Positions 7,462-15,433 of a stretch of DNA of 59,665 nt are shown here, in pieces. The position numbers and the translations under genes are program-made. Position 1 is the first letter of the stretch; each line of letters starts with the position of its first letter. This stretch comes from WYZ-LMO8 sp964586135 (lineage in GTDB: Archaea > Thermoproteota > Methanomethylicia > Nezhaarchaeales > WYZ-LMO8): contig CAZPGS010000002.1 of assembly GCA_964586135.1 (NCBI GenBank), forward strand, positions 1 through 59,665, given 5' to 3'. The notes under the pieces are model-generated. The model made no database searches. It was not told where the DNA came from and saw only the letters and a list, made by a program, of their open reading frames with translations.

Positions 7462-8550
7462 TTGGAGAAGGCCGTAATAGTCGGGGTCTTTAAGAAAAGC
7501 GATGACTTCAGGTTGCACGAAGTTGAGGAACTGGCGAAGAACAGCGGGTACCTCATAGTCGACAAGGTCATCCAGATAAGGAGCAACCCGCACTCAGGCT
7601 ACTTGATAGGACCAGGAAAGCTCCAAGAACTCAAAGGCAGGCTGAAGAAGTACGGAATAAGGACTGTGCTCTTCGCCAACGAGCTGAGGCCCGGACAGTA
7701 CTTTAGGTTACAAAAAGAGCTGGGACTCGACGTGAACATACTGGACAGGGTGTTGTTGATCCTCGACGTCTTCGACAAGAGGGCTTCCACTTCAGAGGCT
7801 AAGCTCCAAATTGAGCTCGCGAGGCTGAAGTACACACTACCTTGGGCGCGGGAGCTTGCGAGGCTGAAGGGCTTCGGTAGTGAGAAGATGGGGTTTGGGT
7901 CCCTCGGAGGCTACCCGTACAAAGTCTACATATCGTTTGCCAAGAAGAGGGTTAAAGCAATAGAAGAGAAGTTGGAGAGGCTGAAGAAGAGGCAAGAAGA
8001 AATAGTAGTTCGACGCAAAGAAGTCGACTTGCCCATAGTCGCCTTGACTGGCTATACGCAAGCTGGTAAGACTACCCTCTTCAACCTCCTGACCAAAGAA
8101 AGTAAGGTGACTGGACTGGGGCCTTTTACGACGCTGGAGACATGCGCTAGGAGAGTCGACGCCTACGGCAAGAGCTTCATAATCGTGGACTCTCTCGGCT
8201 TTATCGATGAAATGCCCCAGCTAGTGCTGAATGCCTTTCACGCTACGCTGGTAGAGCTGAAGTTGGCCGACGTAATAACGTTGCTCGTAGACGCCTCAGA
8301 AACGCCTTCGAGCATGGAGAGGAAGCTTAAGACTTCCCTTTCAATTATATCCGAGGTGGCGGGCGACGACAAGCATCTAATCGTAGCTGTCAACAAAATA
8401 GACCTGGTAGGTGATTCCAGACTTGAGAACTCCATTAAGCTCGTAAAAAGGTTGGCTATTCACTGCGATATCGTGCCCGTAAGCGCTAAGAAATCGGTTA
8501 ACGTAAGCTTTCTCTTAAAGAAAATTGTTGAGAAGTTGGAGAAAAGCTAA
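7462..8550 (+). CDS. hflX: GTPase HflX
   Basis: HflX is a ribosome-associated GTPase. The 362-aa protein has the N-terminal HflX domain, including the nucleotide-contacting glycine-rich SGYLIGPGKLQEL, then a helical linker (ARLKYTLPWARELARLKG...) and a coiled segment (KRVKAIEEKLERLKKRQEE). The G domain follows: G1 GYTQAGKTTLFN, G2 FTTLETCARR, G3 DSLGF, G4 NKID and G5 SAKK. The start is TTG at 7462 with a purine-rich stretch upstream. The gene's last four bases overlap convergent mbf1. Confidence 0.94.
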   Translation: MEKAVIVGVFKKSDDFRLHEVEELAKNSGYLIVDKVIQIRSNPHSGYLIGPGKLQELKGRLKKYGIRTVLFANELRPGQYFRLQKELGLDVNILDRVLLILDVFDKRASTSEAKLQIELARLKYTLPWARELARLKGFGSEKMGFGSLGGYPYKVYISFAKKRVKAIEEKLERLKKRQEEIVVRRKEVDLPIVALTGYTQAGKTTLFNLLTKESKVTGLGPFTTLETCARRVDAYGKSFIIVDSLGFIDEMPQLVLNAFHATLVELKLADVITLLVDASETPSSMERKLKTSLSIISEVAGDDKHLIVAVNKIDLVGDSRLENSIKLVKRLAIHCDIVPVSAKKSVNVSFLLKKIVEKLEKS

Positions 8551-9026
8551 GAATGAGAAGTCTTTTTGCTTGCGCGCTCCTTTATTACGGCTACATCACC
8601 TAAAGTAAGTTGAAATTCATGTGGCTTGGGTGACTCTTGCTCTTGACGGACCTCTTCGTAGAGCTTTATCTTCAACAACTTCTCAAGCTTCTTAGCTAGC
8701 TCCAAAGTAGGGGCCATGCGCCCGCTCTCAAGCCTTCGCACTATTGACTCCTTTTCGCCTATCAGCTTTGCTACATCAGCTTGTGTGAGGCCCATGCTCT
8801 CTCGAGCTTGTCGAATGAGCACGTTGTAGTTACTCACAAGCACGGCGCTCTCAAAGCCCATGCCCGACTCCTTGCGCTTCACGATTCGCTGAGGGCGGGC
8901 CACAGCCCTCGGCTTTACCACTGAACCGTAACGAGAGCACTGAGGGCACACGACAAGCCGAGAGCCCTCGATCCAAACTCTAATAGGCTTGCCAACAATG
9001 GGTCTACCGCAGAGCTCGCACGACAT
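8547..9026 (-). CDS. mbf1: Multiprotein bridging factor 1 homologue (MBF1)
   Basis: Archaeal MBF1 binds the small ribosomal subunit and resembles the eukaryotic coactivator. The 159-aa protein starts with a zinc ribbon (CELCG...CPQCSRYG), has a basic linker with RIVKRKESG, and then a Cro/C1-type helix-turn-helix: SNYNVLIRQARESMGLTQADVAKLIGEKESIVRRLESGRM. Length and order match the archaeal family. Confidence 0.93.
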   Translation of the reverse strand: MSCELCGRPIVGKPIRVWIEGSRLVVCPQCSRYGSVVKPRAVARPQRIVKRKESGMGFESAVLVSNYNVLIRQARESMGLTQADVAKLIGEKESIVRRLESGRMAPTLELAKKLEKLLKIKLYEEVRQEQESPKPHEFQLTLGDVAVIKERASKKTSHS

Positions 9027-9091
9027 GGCTTAGACCTCGCTTATGCGGTTACTAGGTAGGTATTAATTCGTGAATTTGAGCTAAATGTGTT

Positions 9092-9616
9092 GTGGCCCCG
9101 TTGAGCGAGAGGTTCCTAGTCGAGCTAGTGAAGATGCGCGCCGACTATCAGTTTGGGCCAGGGGCCGGAGAAGGGCTGGTTTCAAGGGGAATAAGAGTGG
9201 AGGTCTCAAAAAGGACAGGAAAACCGCGATACGTCTACGACTCTGATGGTAGGCTCTTGGCAACAATTAGATGGAGCGACGGGTTCTTAGCTTTGACGCT
9301 TGAAGGGGCTCGCTTACTAAAACAGCACTTAAAGCCGCCAAGGCTTAGAGTAGTGATCAAAAACGACGTCAGAGACTTCGTAAAAGAAGGGAGGAGTGTT
9401 TTCGCAAAGCATGTCATCAAAGTAGATCCTGAAATCCGATGCGGTGATGAGGTCATAGTGGTAGACGAAGAAGACAACTTACTCGCTGTCGGTCGCGCAG
9501 TGCTGTCAAGTTATGAAATGCTAGCATTTAATTCAGGCGTAGCAGTAAAAGTGAGGAGAGGTGTGGGGAGTGAAGATAAGCCCGAGAGAGCTACAGAAGA
9601 TGCTACAAACAGTTAG
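9092..9616 (+). CDS. PUA-domain RNA-binding protein
   Basis: The 174-aa protein ends in a PUA fold, recognisable in GRSVFAKHVIKVDPEIRCGDEVIVVDEEDNLLAVGRAVLSSYEM, and begins with a separate domain (LVSRGIRVEVSKRTGKPRYVYDSDGRLLATIRWSDGF). PUA domains bind structured RNA, usually tRNA or rRNA, and this two-domain form is found in archaea next to translation genes. The target is unknown. Its C-terminus overlaps the NAC gene, so the two are probably translated together. The start is GTG at 9092. Confidence 0.75.
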   Translation: MAPLSERFLVELVKMRADYQFGPGAGEGLVSRGIRVEVSKRTGKPRYVYDSDGRLLATIRWSDGFLALTLEGARLLKQHLKPPRLRVVIKNDVRDFVKEGRSVFAKHVIKVDPEIRCGDEVIVVDEEDNLLAVGRAVLSSYEMLAFNSGVAVKVRRGVGSEDKPERATEDATNS

Positions 9617-9920
9617 GAGAACGGGGCTTTCCATAGAGCAAGTCGAAGGCGTTGAGAGTGTGATCATCAAATTTCGGGACAAGGAGTTGGTAGTCAAAAA
9701 TCCTCACGTCACTAGCCTGAAGGTTGGGGGACAAATAGTCTTTCAAGTAACCGGCGAAATCGAAGAAAGGGCCCTTGTAGTAGAAGAGGTAAGCATATCA
9801 GAAGAGGACGTCCAATTAGTTGCATCTCAAGCGGGTGTGAGTCTCGAGGAGGCCAGGAAGGCGCTAAAAGCTACCAAGGGTGACCTCGCGAGGGCGATAA
9901 TGTACTTGAAAAGTGCGTGA
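9570..9920 (+). CDS. nac: Nascent polypeptide-associated complex protein (NAC)
   Basis: Archaeal NAC forms a homodimer at the ribosomal exit tunnel and shields nascent chains. The sequence opens with SPRELQKMLQTVRRTG, continues into the NAC beta-barrel (VESVIIKFRDKELVVKNPHV...GGQIVFQVTGE) and ends with a UBA domain (SEEDVQLVASQAGVSLEEARKALKATKGDLARAIMYLKS). I place the start at the GTG at 9570; a GTG at 9561 in the same frame is also possible. It overlaps the upstream PUA gene by about 50 bases. Confidence 0.93.
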   Translation: MKISPRELQKMLQTVRRTGLSIEQVEGVESVIIKFRDKELVVKNPHVTSLKVGGQIVFQVTGEIEERALVVEEVSISEEDVQLVASQAGVSLEEARKALKATKGDLARAIMYLKSA

Positions 9921-9924
9921 AGAC

Positions 9925-10557
9925 TCACTTCCTTACCCGCTTCTTCTTCAACAACCTCAGCCTGAATATGTCTTCGCGGGCTCGCTCATCTAGATATAAT
10001 TCTATGGTCTTTATGTTCCTCTCTATCGTCGGTATCACCACGTTCTCAAGGGCGTTAACCCGCCTCTTGGCCTTTTCGACCTCTTCTGCGATCCTCCTAG
10101 CGACAGCTTGAATCTCAGCAAGCCTTACCACTGAGGCGAACACGTCTTTAAACGCTTTCACAGCTTCGTCCAAGAAGGCCGTCGTGCCCAGCAGATTGTA
10201 CGACGGGATGCCAGCCTCAGCCAGCTGTACGACCTTGAACACTGGAGTTGTGACGCCCATTATGTTCCTGGTCTTGACCTCTATAGCTACTTGAGGCCTC
10301 AGAGAGGCCACCACCTCGTTAAGCTTATAGGCTCCCATGTGAGCTCTGGCTAGGGCTAACTGACTTAGTGCCTTCTCGAGCTTTTCTCTCACCTCGAGCA
10401 TTAAGTTTTGGTACTCTTTAGCTAAGGAGAGTAACTCCATTACCAAGGCATCGCGCTTCTCCTTGAGCAGGGCTAGACCTCTCTCCGCAAGCCTCTTCCT
10501 GCGGCGTAAGCTTATTAGCTCCATCCTCGTTGGCTTTAGCTCCATTCTTGTGCTCAA
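9925..10557 (-). CDS. atpD: A-type ATP synthase subunit D
   Basis: Subunit D is the coiled-coil central stalk that rotates inside the A3B3 head. The 210-aa sequence shows the family's two long helices: an N-terminal one from LKPTRMELISLRRRKRLAERGLALLKEKRDAL and a C-terminal one ending RVNALENVVIPTIERNIKTIELYLDERAREDIFRLRLLKK. A short globular part lies between. The other ATPase genes are not in this window, so atpD stands alone here. Confidence 0.94.
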   Translation of the reverse strand: MSTRMELKPTRMELISLRRRKRLAERGLALLKEKRDALVMELLSLAKEYQNLMLEVREKLEKALSQLALARAHMGAYKLNEVVASLRPQVAIEVKTRNIMGVTTPVFKVVQLAEAGIPSYNLLGTTAFLDEAVKAFKDVFASVVRLAEIQAVARRIAEEVEKAKRRVNALENVVIPTIERNIKTIELYLDERAREDIFRLRLLKKKRVRK

Positions 10558-10593
10558 CTATCTACACACCATCCTTTTAATCGCGTGAGAAGA

Positions 10594-10610
10594 TTATTTA
10601 AAGTTTAAAG
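10594..10610. promoter_or_regulatory. Bidirectional promoter, atpD / deacetylase
   Basis: TTATTTAAAGTTTAAAG has two overlapping TATA cores. It lies 28-44 bp upstream of the deacetylase GTG (10638) and 37-53 bp upstream of atpD (10557). Confidence 0.55.
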
Positions 10611-10637
10611 CGCAAGTAGAGATTGTTGGTGTTCTAA

Positions 10638-11720
10638 GTGAGAGCCTCGCTGTGTATAATATACGACGACATCTTCATGAAGCACAATCCCGACCCATAC
10701 CATCCCGAGAGCCCTCGAAGGCTCGCGGAGATAATCAAAGAGCTCAACGGAAGAGGGGTTCTCGCCAAAGTTAAAGTGGAGAGGGCTGTTAAGGCCTCGC
10801 TAAGTGACGTGGTGAGGGTCCATGATGAGGACTACGTCAAGTACGTAGAGAGGGCCATTGCAAGCGGCGCGAGATACGTAGATCCCGACACTCAAGTGTC
10901 AAAGGAGAGCTTCGAGGTGGCCCTTTACGCTGCGGGCTCCAGCATATACGGTTGCGAAAAGGTCTTGAACGATGACTTCGATGTCTGCTTCGTGTTAGAG
11001 AGACCTCCAGGGCATCACGCGGGTAAGGCTGGTGCTGCCTTGGGGGCCCCAACACTAGGCTTCTGCCTCTTCAACAACGTCGCCATAGCAACGAAGCATT
11101 TGATCGAAGAGCGCGGACTGAAAAGGATAGCCATATTCGACTTCGACTGCCATCACGGTAACGGCACGCAAGAAATATTCTATCGAGACGGGTCGGTCCT
11201 TTACATAAGCACTCACCAAGATGGTAGGACGGCTTACCCAGGCACGGGATTTGTTGACGAAGTGGGAGAGGGGGAGGGAAGAGGCTACAACGTCAACGTC
11301 CCACTTCCACCCCTTACAGGCGATGACGTCTACGAAGAGGTCTTAGAGAAAGTTGTGGGTAGACTGCTAAAAGAATACAGGCCAGAAGTCTTGTTGTTGT
11401 CAGCAGGGTTCGACGCGCATAAAGACGATCCGTTGACGTCCATGGGCCTCTCGCTGAACTCGTACGTCAAGATAGCCGAGCTCGTCAAGGGGCTCATGAA
11501 CGAAGGGATCACGAAAAAAGCCGTCTTCGTACTCGAAGGGGGCTACGGCCCAGGGCTTGCATGGGGGGTTTACGACATAATAGCATACTTCATTGGTATG
11601 CCGTTGATAGAGGAGGGCAAGACGACCTCTTCTGAAAGAGTGAAGAGGGAAGGCTTAAAAGTGGTGAGCGAGGTCTACGAGAAGGTTTTGAGGCCCTACT
11701 GGGGGATTGAGGCTTGTTAA
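10638..11720 (+). CDS. Histone deacetylase / acetoin utilisation family deacetylase
   Basis: Zinc-dependent amidohydrolase of the HDAC/AcuC family; likely substrates are acetyl-lysine proteins or acetylpolyamines, undecided from sequence. The 360-aa protein carries all family motifs: NPDPYHPESPRRL, RPPGHHAGK with the two catalytic histidines, FNNVAIATKHL, the metal-binding IFDFDCHHGNGTQEIF, ISTHQDGRTAYPGTG, SAGFDAHKDDPLTSM and EGGYG. Its stop overlaps the start of purA by 7 bases, so the two are translationally linked. Confidence 0.92.
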   Translation: MRASLCIIYDDIFMKHNPDPYHPESPRRLAEIIKELNGRGVLAKVKVERAVKASLSDVVRVHDEDYVKYVERAIASGARYVDPDTQVSKESFEVALYAAGSSIYGCEKVLNDDFDVCFVLERPPGHHAGKAGAALGAPTLGFCLFNNVAIATKHLIEERGLKRIAIFDFDCHHGNGTQEIFYRDGSVLYISTHQDGRTAYPGTGFVDEVGEGEGRGYNVNVPLPPLTGDDVYEEVLEKVVGRLLKEYRPEVLLLSAGFDAHKDDPLTSMGLSLNSYVKIAELVKGLMNEGITKKAVFVLEGGYGPGLAWGVYDIIAYFIGMPLIEEGKTTSSERVKREGLKVVSEVYEKVLRPYWGIEAC

Positions 11721-12729
11721 CGGTGGTCGTCGGAGGCTTCTTTGGAGACGAGGGAAAGGCCTCGGCCCCCTAGAAGGGAAGATATGCGCCTATCTCTCAT
11801 TAAAAGATGACGTAAAGGTCGCCGTTAGGACTGGCTCGGTAAACGCCGGCCACACGGTGGTCTACAACAATAAGGAGTACAAACTAAGAATCGTGCCCTG
11901 TGGGTTCGTAAACCCACGTGCTACGCTGTGTATAGCCGCAGGGGCCAACGTGAGGATCGACGTCTTGATGAAGGAGCTGGAGCTCACGAACACCAAGGGC
12001 CGGTTGAAAATAGATCCTCAAGCATCCATAATCGAAGACGAGCACGTAAAGAGGGAGAGGGAAGATCAGTTCCTCATCTCCAAGATAGGCTCGACGGGGC
12101 AGGGGGTCGGGGCAGCAGTAGTCGACAGGGTCAGGAGAGTGGCTAGGCTCGCTCGCGATGTGAAGGAGCTAAGCGAGTACTTGGACGACGTGTCCATGAT
12201 CGTCTGGAGGGCATTGCAACAAGGCCAAAACGTGCTACTCGAGGGCACGCAGGGATACTACCTGTCCCTATACCACGGAACATATCCCTATGTCACGAGC
12301 CGGGACACGACGGCCTCAGCCGTCTGTAGCGAGGTGGGCATAGGCCCCAAAATAGTTGACGAGGTCGTTGTAGTCTTCAAGACTTACGTAACAAGAGTTG
12401 GAGGGGGGCCTCTACCAGGCGAGCTCCCGGAGGAGGAGGCAGAGAAGCTGGGGCTGGTTGAGGTAGCAACGGTGACTGGGAGGAGGAGAAGGGCCGCTCC
12501 CTTCAACTTTGAGCTGGCGAAGAGGGCCGTCATAGCCAACAGCGCAACTCAAGTAGCTCTGACGAGAATTGACGTGCTGTTTCCATCAGCTTCAAGGGTC
12601 AGGAAGTACGATGAGTTGCCGCGTGAGGCGAAGGAATTCGTTGGAAAAGTAGAAGATGAGCTAAAGGTCCCCGTGACCATACTCAGCACAGGCCCTGACG
12701 TCTTTGACACCATAGACCTGAGAGACTAA
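11714..12729 (+). CDS. purA: Adenylosuccinate synthetase, interrupted by a 17-nt BHB intron
   Basis: PurA condenses IMP and aspartate with GTP on the way to AMP. The continuous frame lacks the conserved N-terminus and begins with unrelated residues. From the TTG at 11714 a second frame encodes LTVVVGGFFGDEGK and then stops at TAG (11771). Removing 11757-11773 joins this to GKICAYLSLKDDVKVAVR..., restoring the P-loop GDEGKGK and a 332-aa protein, normal for archaea. Further motifs are RTGSVNAGHT (the IMP/Mg histidine), GSTGQGVGAA, LLEGTQGYYLSLYHGTYPYVTSRDTTAS and the GGGPLPGELP/VATVTGRRRR region. The start overlaps the deacetylase stop. Confidence 0.9.
11757..11773 (+). other. Predicted 17-nt BHB intron of purA
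   Basis: The intron is AGGCCTCGGCCCCCTAG. Exon AGGG (11751-11754) pairs with intron CCCT (11768-11771). The 5' bulge is AA^A, the 3' bulge is AG^A, and the intron hairpin is GGC-CTCG-GCC. Excision after the second base of each bulge gives GAGGGAA+AAGGGAAG, coding Glu-Gly-Lys-Gly-Lys, the P-loop. In the unspliced message an in-frame TAG ends translation after 19 codons. The outer exonic helix is poor, so this is a relaxed BHB. It has the same plan as the pyrG introns (A-GGC... -NNNN-AG). Confidence 0.85.
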
Positions 12730-14543
12730 GTTACGGTAACGGATTTAGCGAGGTTTCTGGGCTTGTCAGGGTCGCAACCTCGAGCTAAAGCGGCGTAGTA
12801 AGCCAAGAGCTGAAGTGGTATTACGTGGAGCACGGGCGTCAATTGCTTAGGTTCTATTTCTGGGAGGACAAAGGTTCTGTCTGATATCTCCCTGACATCT
12901 TTATCGCCCTCTTCTACGCACGAAACGACGAAAGCACCTCTGGCCTTCATCTCCATTATGTTGCCTATGATCTTGTCGTAGGTCTCATCGCGAGGGCATA
13001 TGAAGATACAAGGATAGCCCTCTTCCACAAGGGCTATGGGCCCATGCTTTGACTCTCCAGCAGGGTAACCCTCGGCATGAATGTAGCTTATCTCTTTCAG
13101 CTTCAAGGCCCCCTCGAGGGCCGTAACTACGTTTATGCCTCTGGCTAGAAAGAATGCATTATTCCTCAAAGCCAAGTCAGCCGCTACGTCTTTAGCCCTT
13201 GGTTCATTGGCTGATGTTGCTTTTTCGATGAGGGTTGCTGAAGATTTCAAGAACTTCTCGGCCACTGAGGCTAAGTCGTAGTTCACTCCCCTAATTCGGG
13301 CCGTCTCTATGCCAATCCTCGTAAGCATTAAGAGCTGCGCTATGAAGGTCTTGGTCGCCGCGACGCCCATTTCCGGACCCGCGTAAAGCCCTACATATAG
13401 TGAGACTAGTCTAGTTATCGACGAACCCATGACATTGGTCAAGGCCAATAATTTGACGTCTTTGTCTCGAAGAGCCCTCAAGACTTGCAAAACATCAGCG
13501 GTTTCCCCGGACTGTGATATCGCCAAAACAGTTGTGTTGGGCGTTATCCTCGTACAGCTGTCGCGAAATTCAGATGCCACGACGGGGTAGGCATCGATGT
13601 CGGCCATCAAGCGCAAAAGGTGCGAGCCGAAGATGCACGCATGGTATGAGGTTCCACAGCCAATGAGGTAGACCCTATCGGACTTGACGAGCTCACTCGC
13701 CAGTCTGAGAATGAAGGCACGCGGCGCGCTCATGACGTTGAGCGCCACTTGGGGTTGTTCGTGTATCTCTTTGACCATGTAGTGCGCGAAGCCTCCTCTA
13801 TCCGCTAGACCGCCTATGCTTTCCTTGTTCAAGGGTTTAAACGGCAGTGGTTGGCCCGATGCCAGGTCCTTAATCGTCACTGCTTGGGGCGTCAAGACCG
13901 CCAGCTCGCCATCGTTCATGATGACGACGTCCTCCACCTCTGGAGGGAGGGCTGGGACGTCGGATGAGCAACACATGAAGTCTCGCGAGATGCCTATGAC
14001 GAGAGGACTCTCCATCCTGACGCAGATTATAGCGTCATCGTGAAACACTGAAATGAGCGCAAAGGCGAAAGACCCTCTCAACAAGAGGGCCGTGTGCCGA
14101 ACGGCCTCTTCTATCGTCAAACCCTCGTTGAGGAACTCTTCAACTAAATGGGCTATGACCTCGCTGTCTGTTCTAGAGCGTAGCTTATGGCCCGCTAAGG
14201 CCAACTTGTCGCGCAATTCTAAATAATTTTCAATGATGCCGTTGTGGACTACGGCTATCTTGCCCTCGCAATCTGTCAGAGGGTGGGCGTTCTCCTTCGA
14301 GGGGGCCCCGTGAGTTGCCCATCGAGTGTGCCCTATCCCACACCTTCCAGGCAATTTACTCATCTCTAGCTTCCTCTCAACTTCCTCTATCTTCCCTTGA
14401 TCCTTTTTCATGAAAACGAGTTTGTTGTAGAGTGTAGCTAGGCCTACAGAGTCGTAGCCCCTGTACTCCAGCTTCTTAAGAGAATCGTAAATTATTCTCG
14501 AAACGTCCCCTCGGAGCGACGTACACCCAAATATTCCGCACAA
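12726..14543 (-). CDS. glmS: Glutamine-fructose-6-phosphate aminotransferase (isomerising)
   Basis: GlmS makes glucosamine 6-phosphate from fructose 6-phosphate and glutamine, feeding UDP-GlcNAc for glycoprotein and lipid glycosylation. The 605-aa protein starts MCGIFGC with the N-terminal nucleophile Cys. The glutaminase motifs are KKLEYRGYDSVGLA, GHTRWATHG and VVHNGIIENY. Two SIS domains follow: YLIGCGTSYHA, SQSGETADVLQVLR and LARGINVVTALEGALKLKEISYIHAEGYPAGESKHGPIALV. It ends in the expected KSVTVT. The last four bases overlap convergent purA. Confidence 0.96.
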   Translation of the reverse strand: MCGIFGCTSLRGDVSRIIYDSLKKLEYRGYDSVGLATLYNKLVFMKKDQGKIEEVERKLEMSKLPGRCGIGHTRWATHGAPSKENAHPLTDCEGKIAVVHNGIIENYLELRDKLALAGHKLRSRTDSEVIAHLVEEFLNEGLTIEEAVRHTALLLRGSFAFALISVFHDDAIICVRMESPLVIGISRDFMCCSSDVPALPPEVEDVVIMNDGELAVLTPQAVTIKDLASGQPLPFKPLNKESIGGLADRGGFAHYMVKEIHEQPQVALNVMSAPRAFILRLASELVKSDRVYLIGCGTSYHACIFGSHLLRLMADIDAYPVVASEFRDSCTRITPNTTVLAISQSGETADVLQVLRALRDKDVKLLALTNVMGSSITRLVSLYVGLYAGPEMGVAATKTFIAQLLMLTRIGIETARIRGVNYDLASVAEKFLKSSATLIEKATSANEPRAKDVAADLALRNNAFFLARGINVVTALEGALKLKEISYIHAEGYPAGESKHGPIALVEEGYPCIFICPRDETYDKIIGNIMEMKARGAFVVSCVEEGDKDVREISDRTFVLPEIEPKQLTPVLHVIPLQLLAYYAALARGCDPDKPRNLAKSVTVT

Positions 14544-14633
14544 CGAAGACCACCGCTCCTCTTTACATCTAATATTACTACTAACATGTGGCAGATAGCT
14601 TTAACTAACCAGTGCTGAAAATAGGTCTGGGAA

Positions 14634-14885
14634 ATGAGGAAGGACTCGACGTACGTCATTGAGATTAAGAGGGCAATAAGAGACTTCATTAATAACTTAG
14701 ATGCCATGGGTTGCAGCGGCGAGCTTAATTCTGATGGCGTCAAGGCCATAGCTAGGATATTGAAGTTGCTCAATAGGTCGGGTATGAGAAGCGAGGCTAA
14801 GATGTTGGAGAGGCGGTTGAAGAGGAGAGACGACGTCGGGGTCATAATGGGCCTGCTTCTACAATTAGAGGAGAAGCTAAGTTGA
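14634..14885 (+). CDS. Small helical protein of unknown function (83 aa)
   Basis: I do not recognise this protein. It is 83 residues and predicted mostly alpha-helical, with an alternating charged/hydrophobic pattern (IEIKRAIRDFINNLDAMG, GVKAIARILKLLNRSGM, EAKMLERRLKRRDDV, MGLLLQLEEKLS), which suggests a helical bundle. It overlaps the downstream CYTH gene by four bases (TTGA), so the two are translationally coupled and may act together. An ATG at 14634 opens the frame. Confidence 0.7.
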   Translation: MRKDSTYVIEIKRAIRDFINNLDAMGCSGELNSDGVKAIARILKLLNRSGMRSEAKMLERRLKRRDDVGVIMGLLLQLEEKLS

Positions 14886-15433
14886 TAGAAGTAGAGGCGA
14901 AAGTGGCCATAAGTGAGGAGGAGAAAGCAAGGATTATAGAGAAGTTAAGGAAGTTGTGTCCTCCTGAGAGGACTCGTGAAAGCAAGGAGGAGGACATCTT
15001 CTTCGTAAGCTCTCACGACTCCTCGTTTGGCACGGATAAGACGCTCAAACTTAGGAGGAGCGATGATGGAGCCAAGCTGATTTTCAAGAGCAGAAAGAGC
15101 GTAGAGGGGTTAAAGGAGAATCTAGAGGTAGAAGTGGGGATAAAGAGGGGAGACGAAGACGACCTCCTGCATCTTCTGAGGTTGCTTGGCTTTAGAGAAA
15201 GCATAGTAGTTAAGAAGAGGAGGTTAAGCTTCTGCGTCGATGAATGTACAGTAAACATAGATGACGTGGAGGGCTTAGGGTCATTCCTTGAAGTAGAAGT
15301 GTTGGCCGACGAATATTGTGTAGACAAGGCTTACAATAAGATAGCGAGTTTGCTGTCGGTCCTAGGGCTCTCGCACAAGAAGCTCATATTCAAGGGCTAC
15401 GCGGAGATGATCGCCGCTCAGGTGGCATCATAG
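14882..15433 (+). CDS. CYTH-domain (CyaB-like) triphosphate-binding protein
   Basis: CYTH proteins form a triphosphate tunnel that binds organic or inorganic triphosphates with metal; known activities include class IV adenylate cyclase, thiamine triphosphatase and tripolyphosphatase. The 183-aa sequence begins IEVEAKVAI (the ExExK signature). It also has KTLKLRRSDDGAKLIFKSRK, NLEVEVGI, KKRRLSFCVDECTVNIDDVEGLGSFLEVEV and a closing LSHKKLIFKGYAEM. The reaction cannot be chosen from sequence. It overlaps the upstream small gene and, convergently, thiC. Confidence 0.85.
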   Translation: MIEVEAKVAISEEEKARIIEKLRKLCPPERTRESKEEDIFFVSSHDSSFGTDKTLKLRRSDDGAKLIFKSRKSVEGLKENLEVEVGIKRGDEDDLLHLLRLLGFRESIVVKKRRLSFCVDECTVNIDDVEGLGSFLEVEVLADEYCVDKAYNKIASLLSVLGLSHKKLIFKGYAEMIAAQVAS

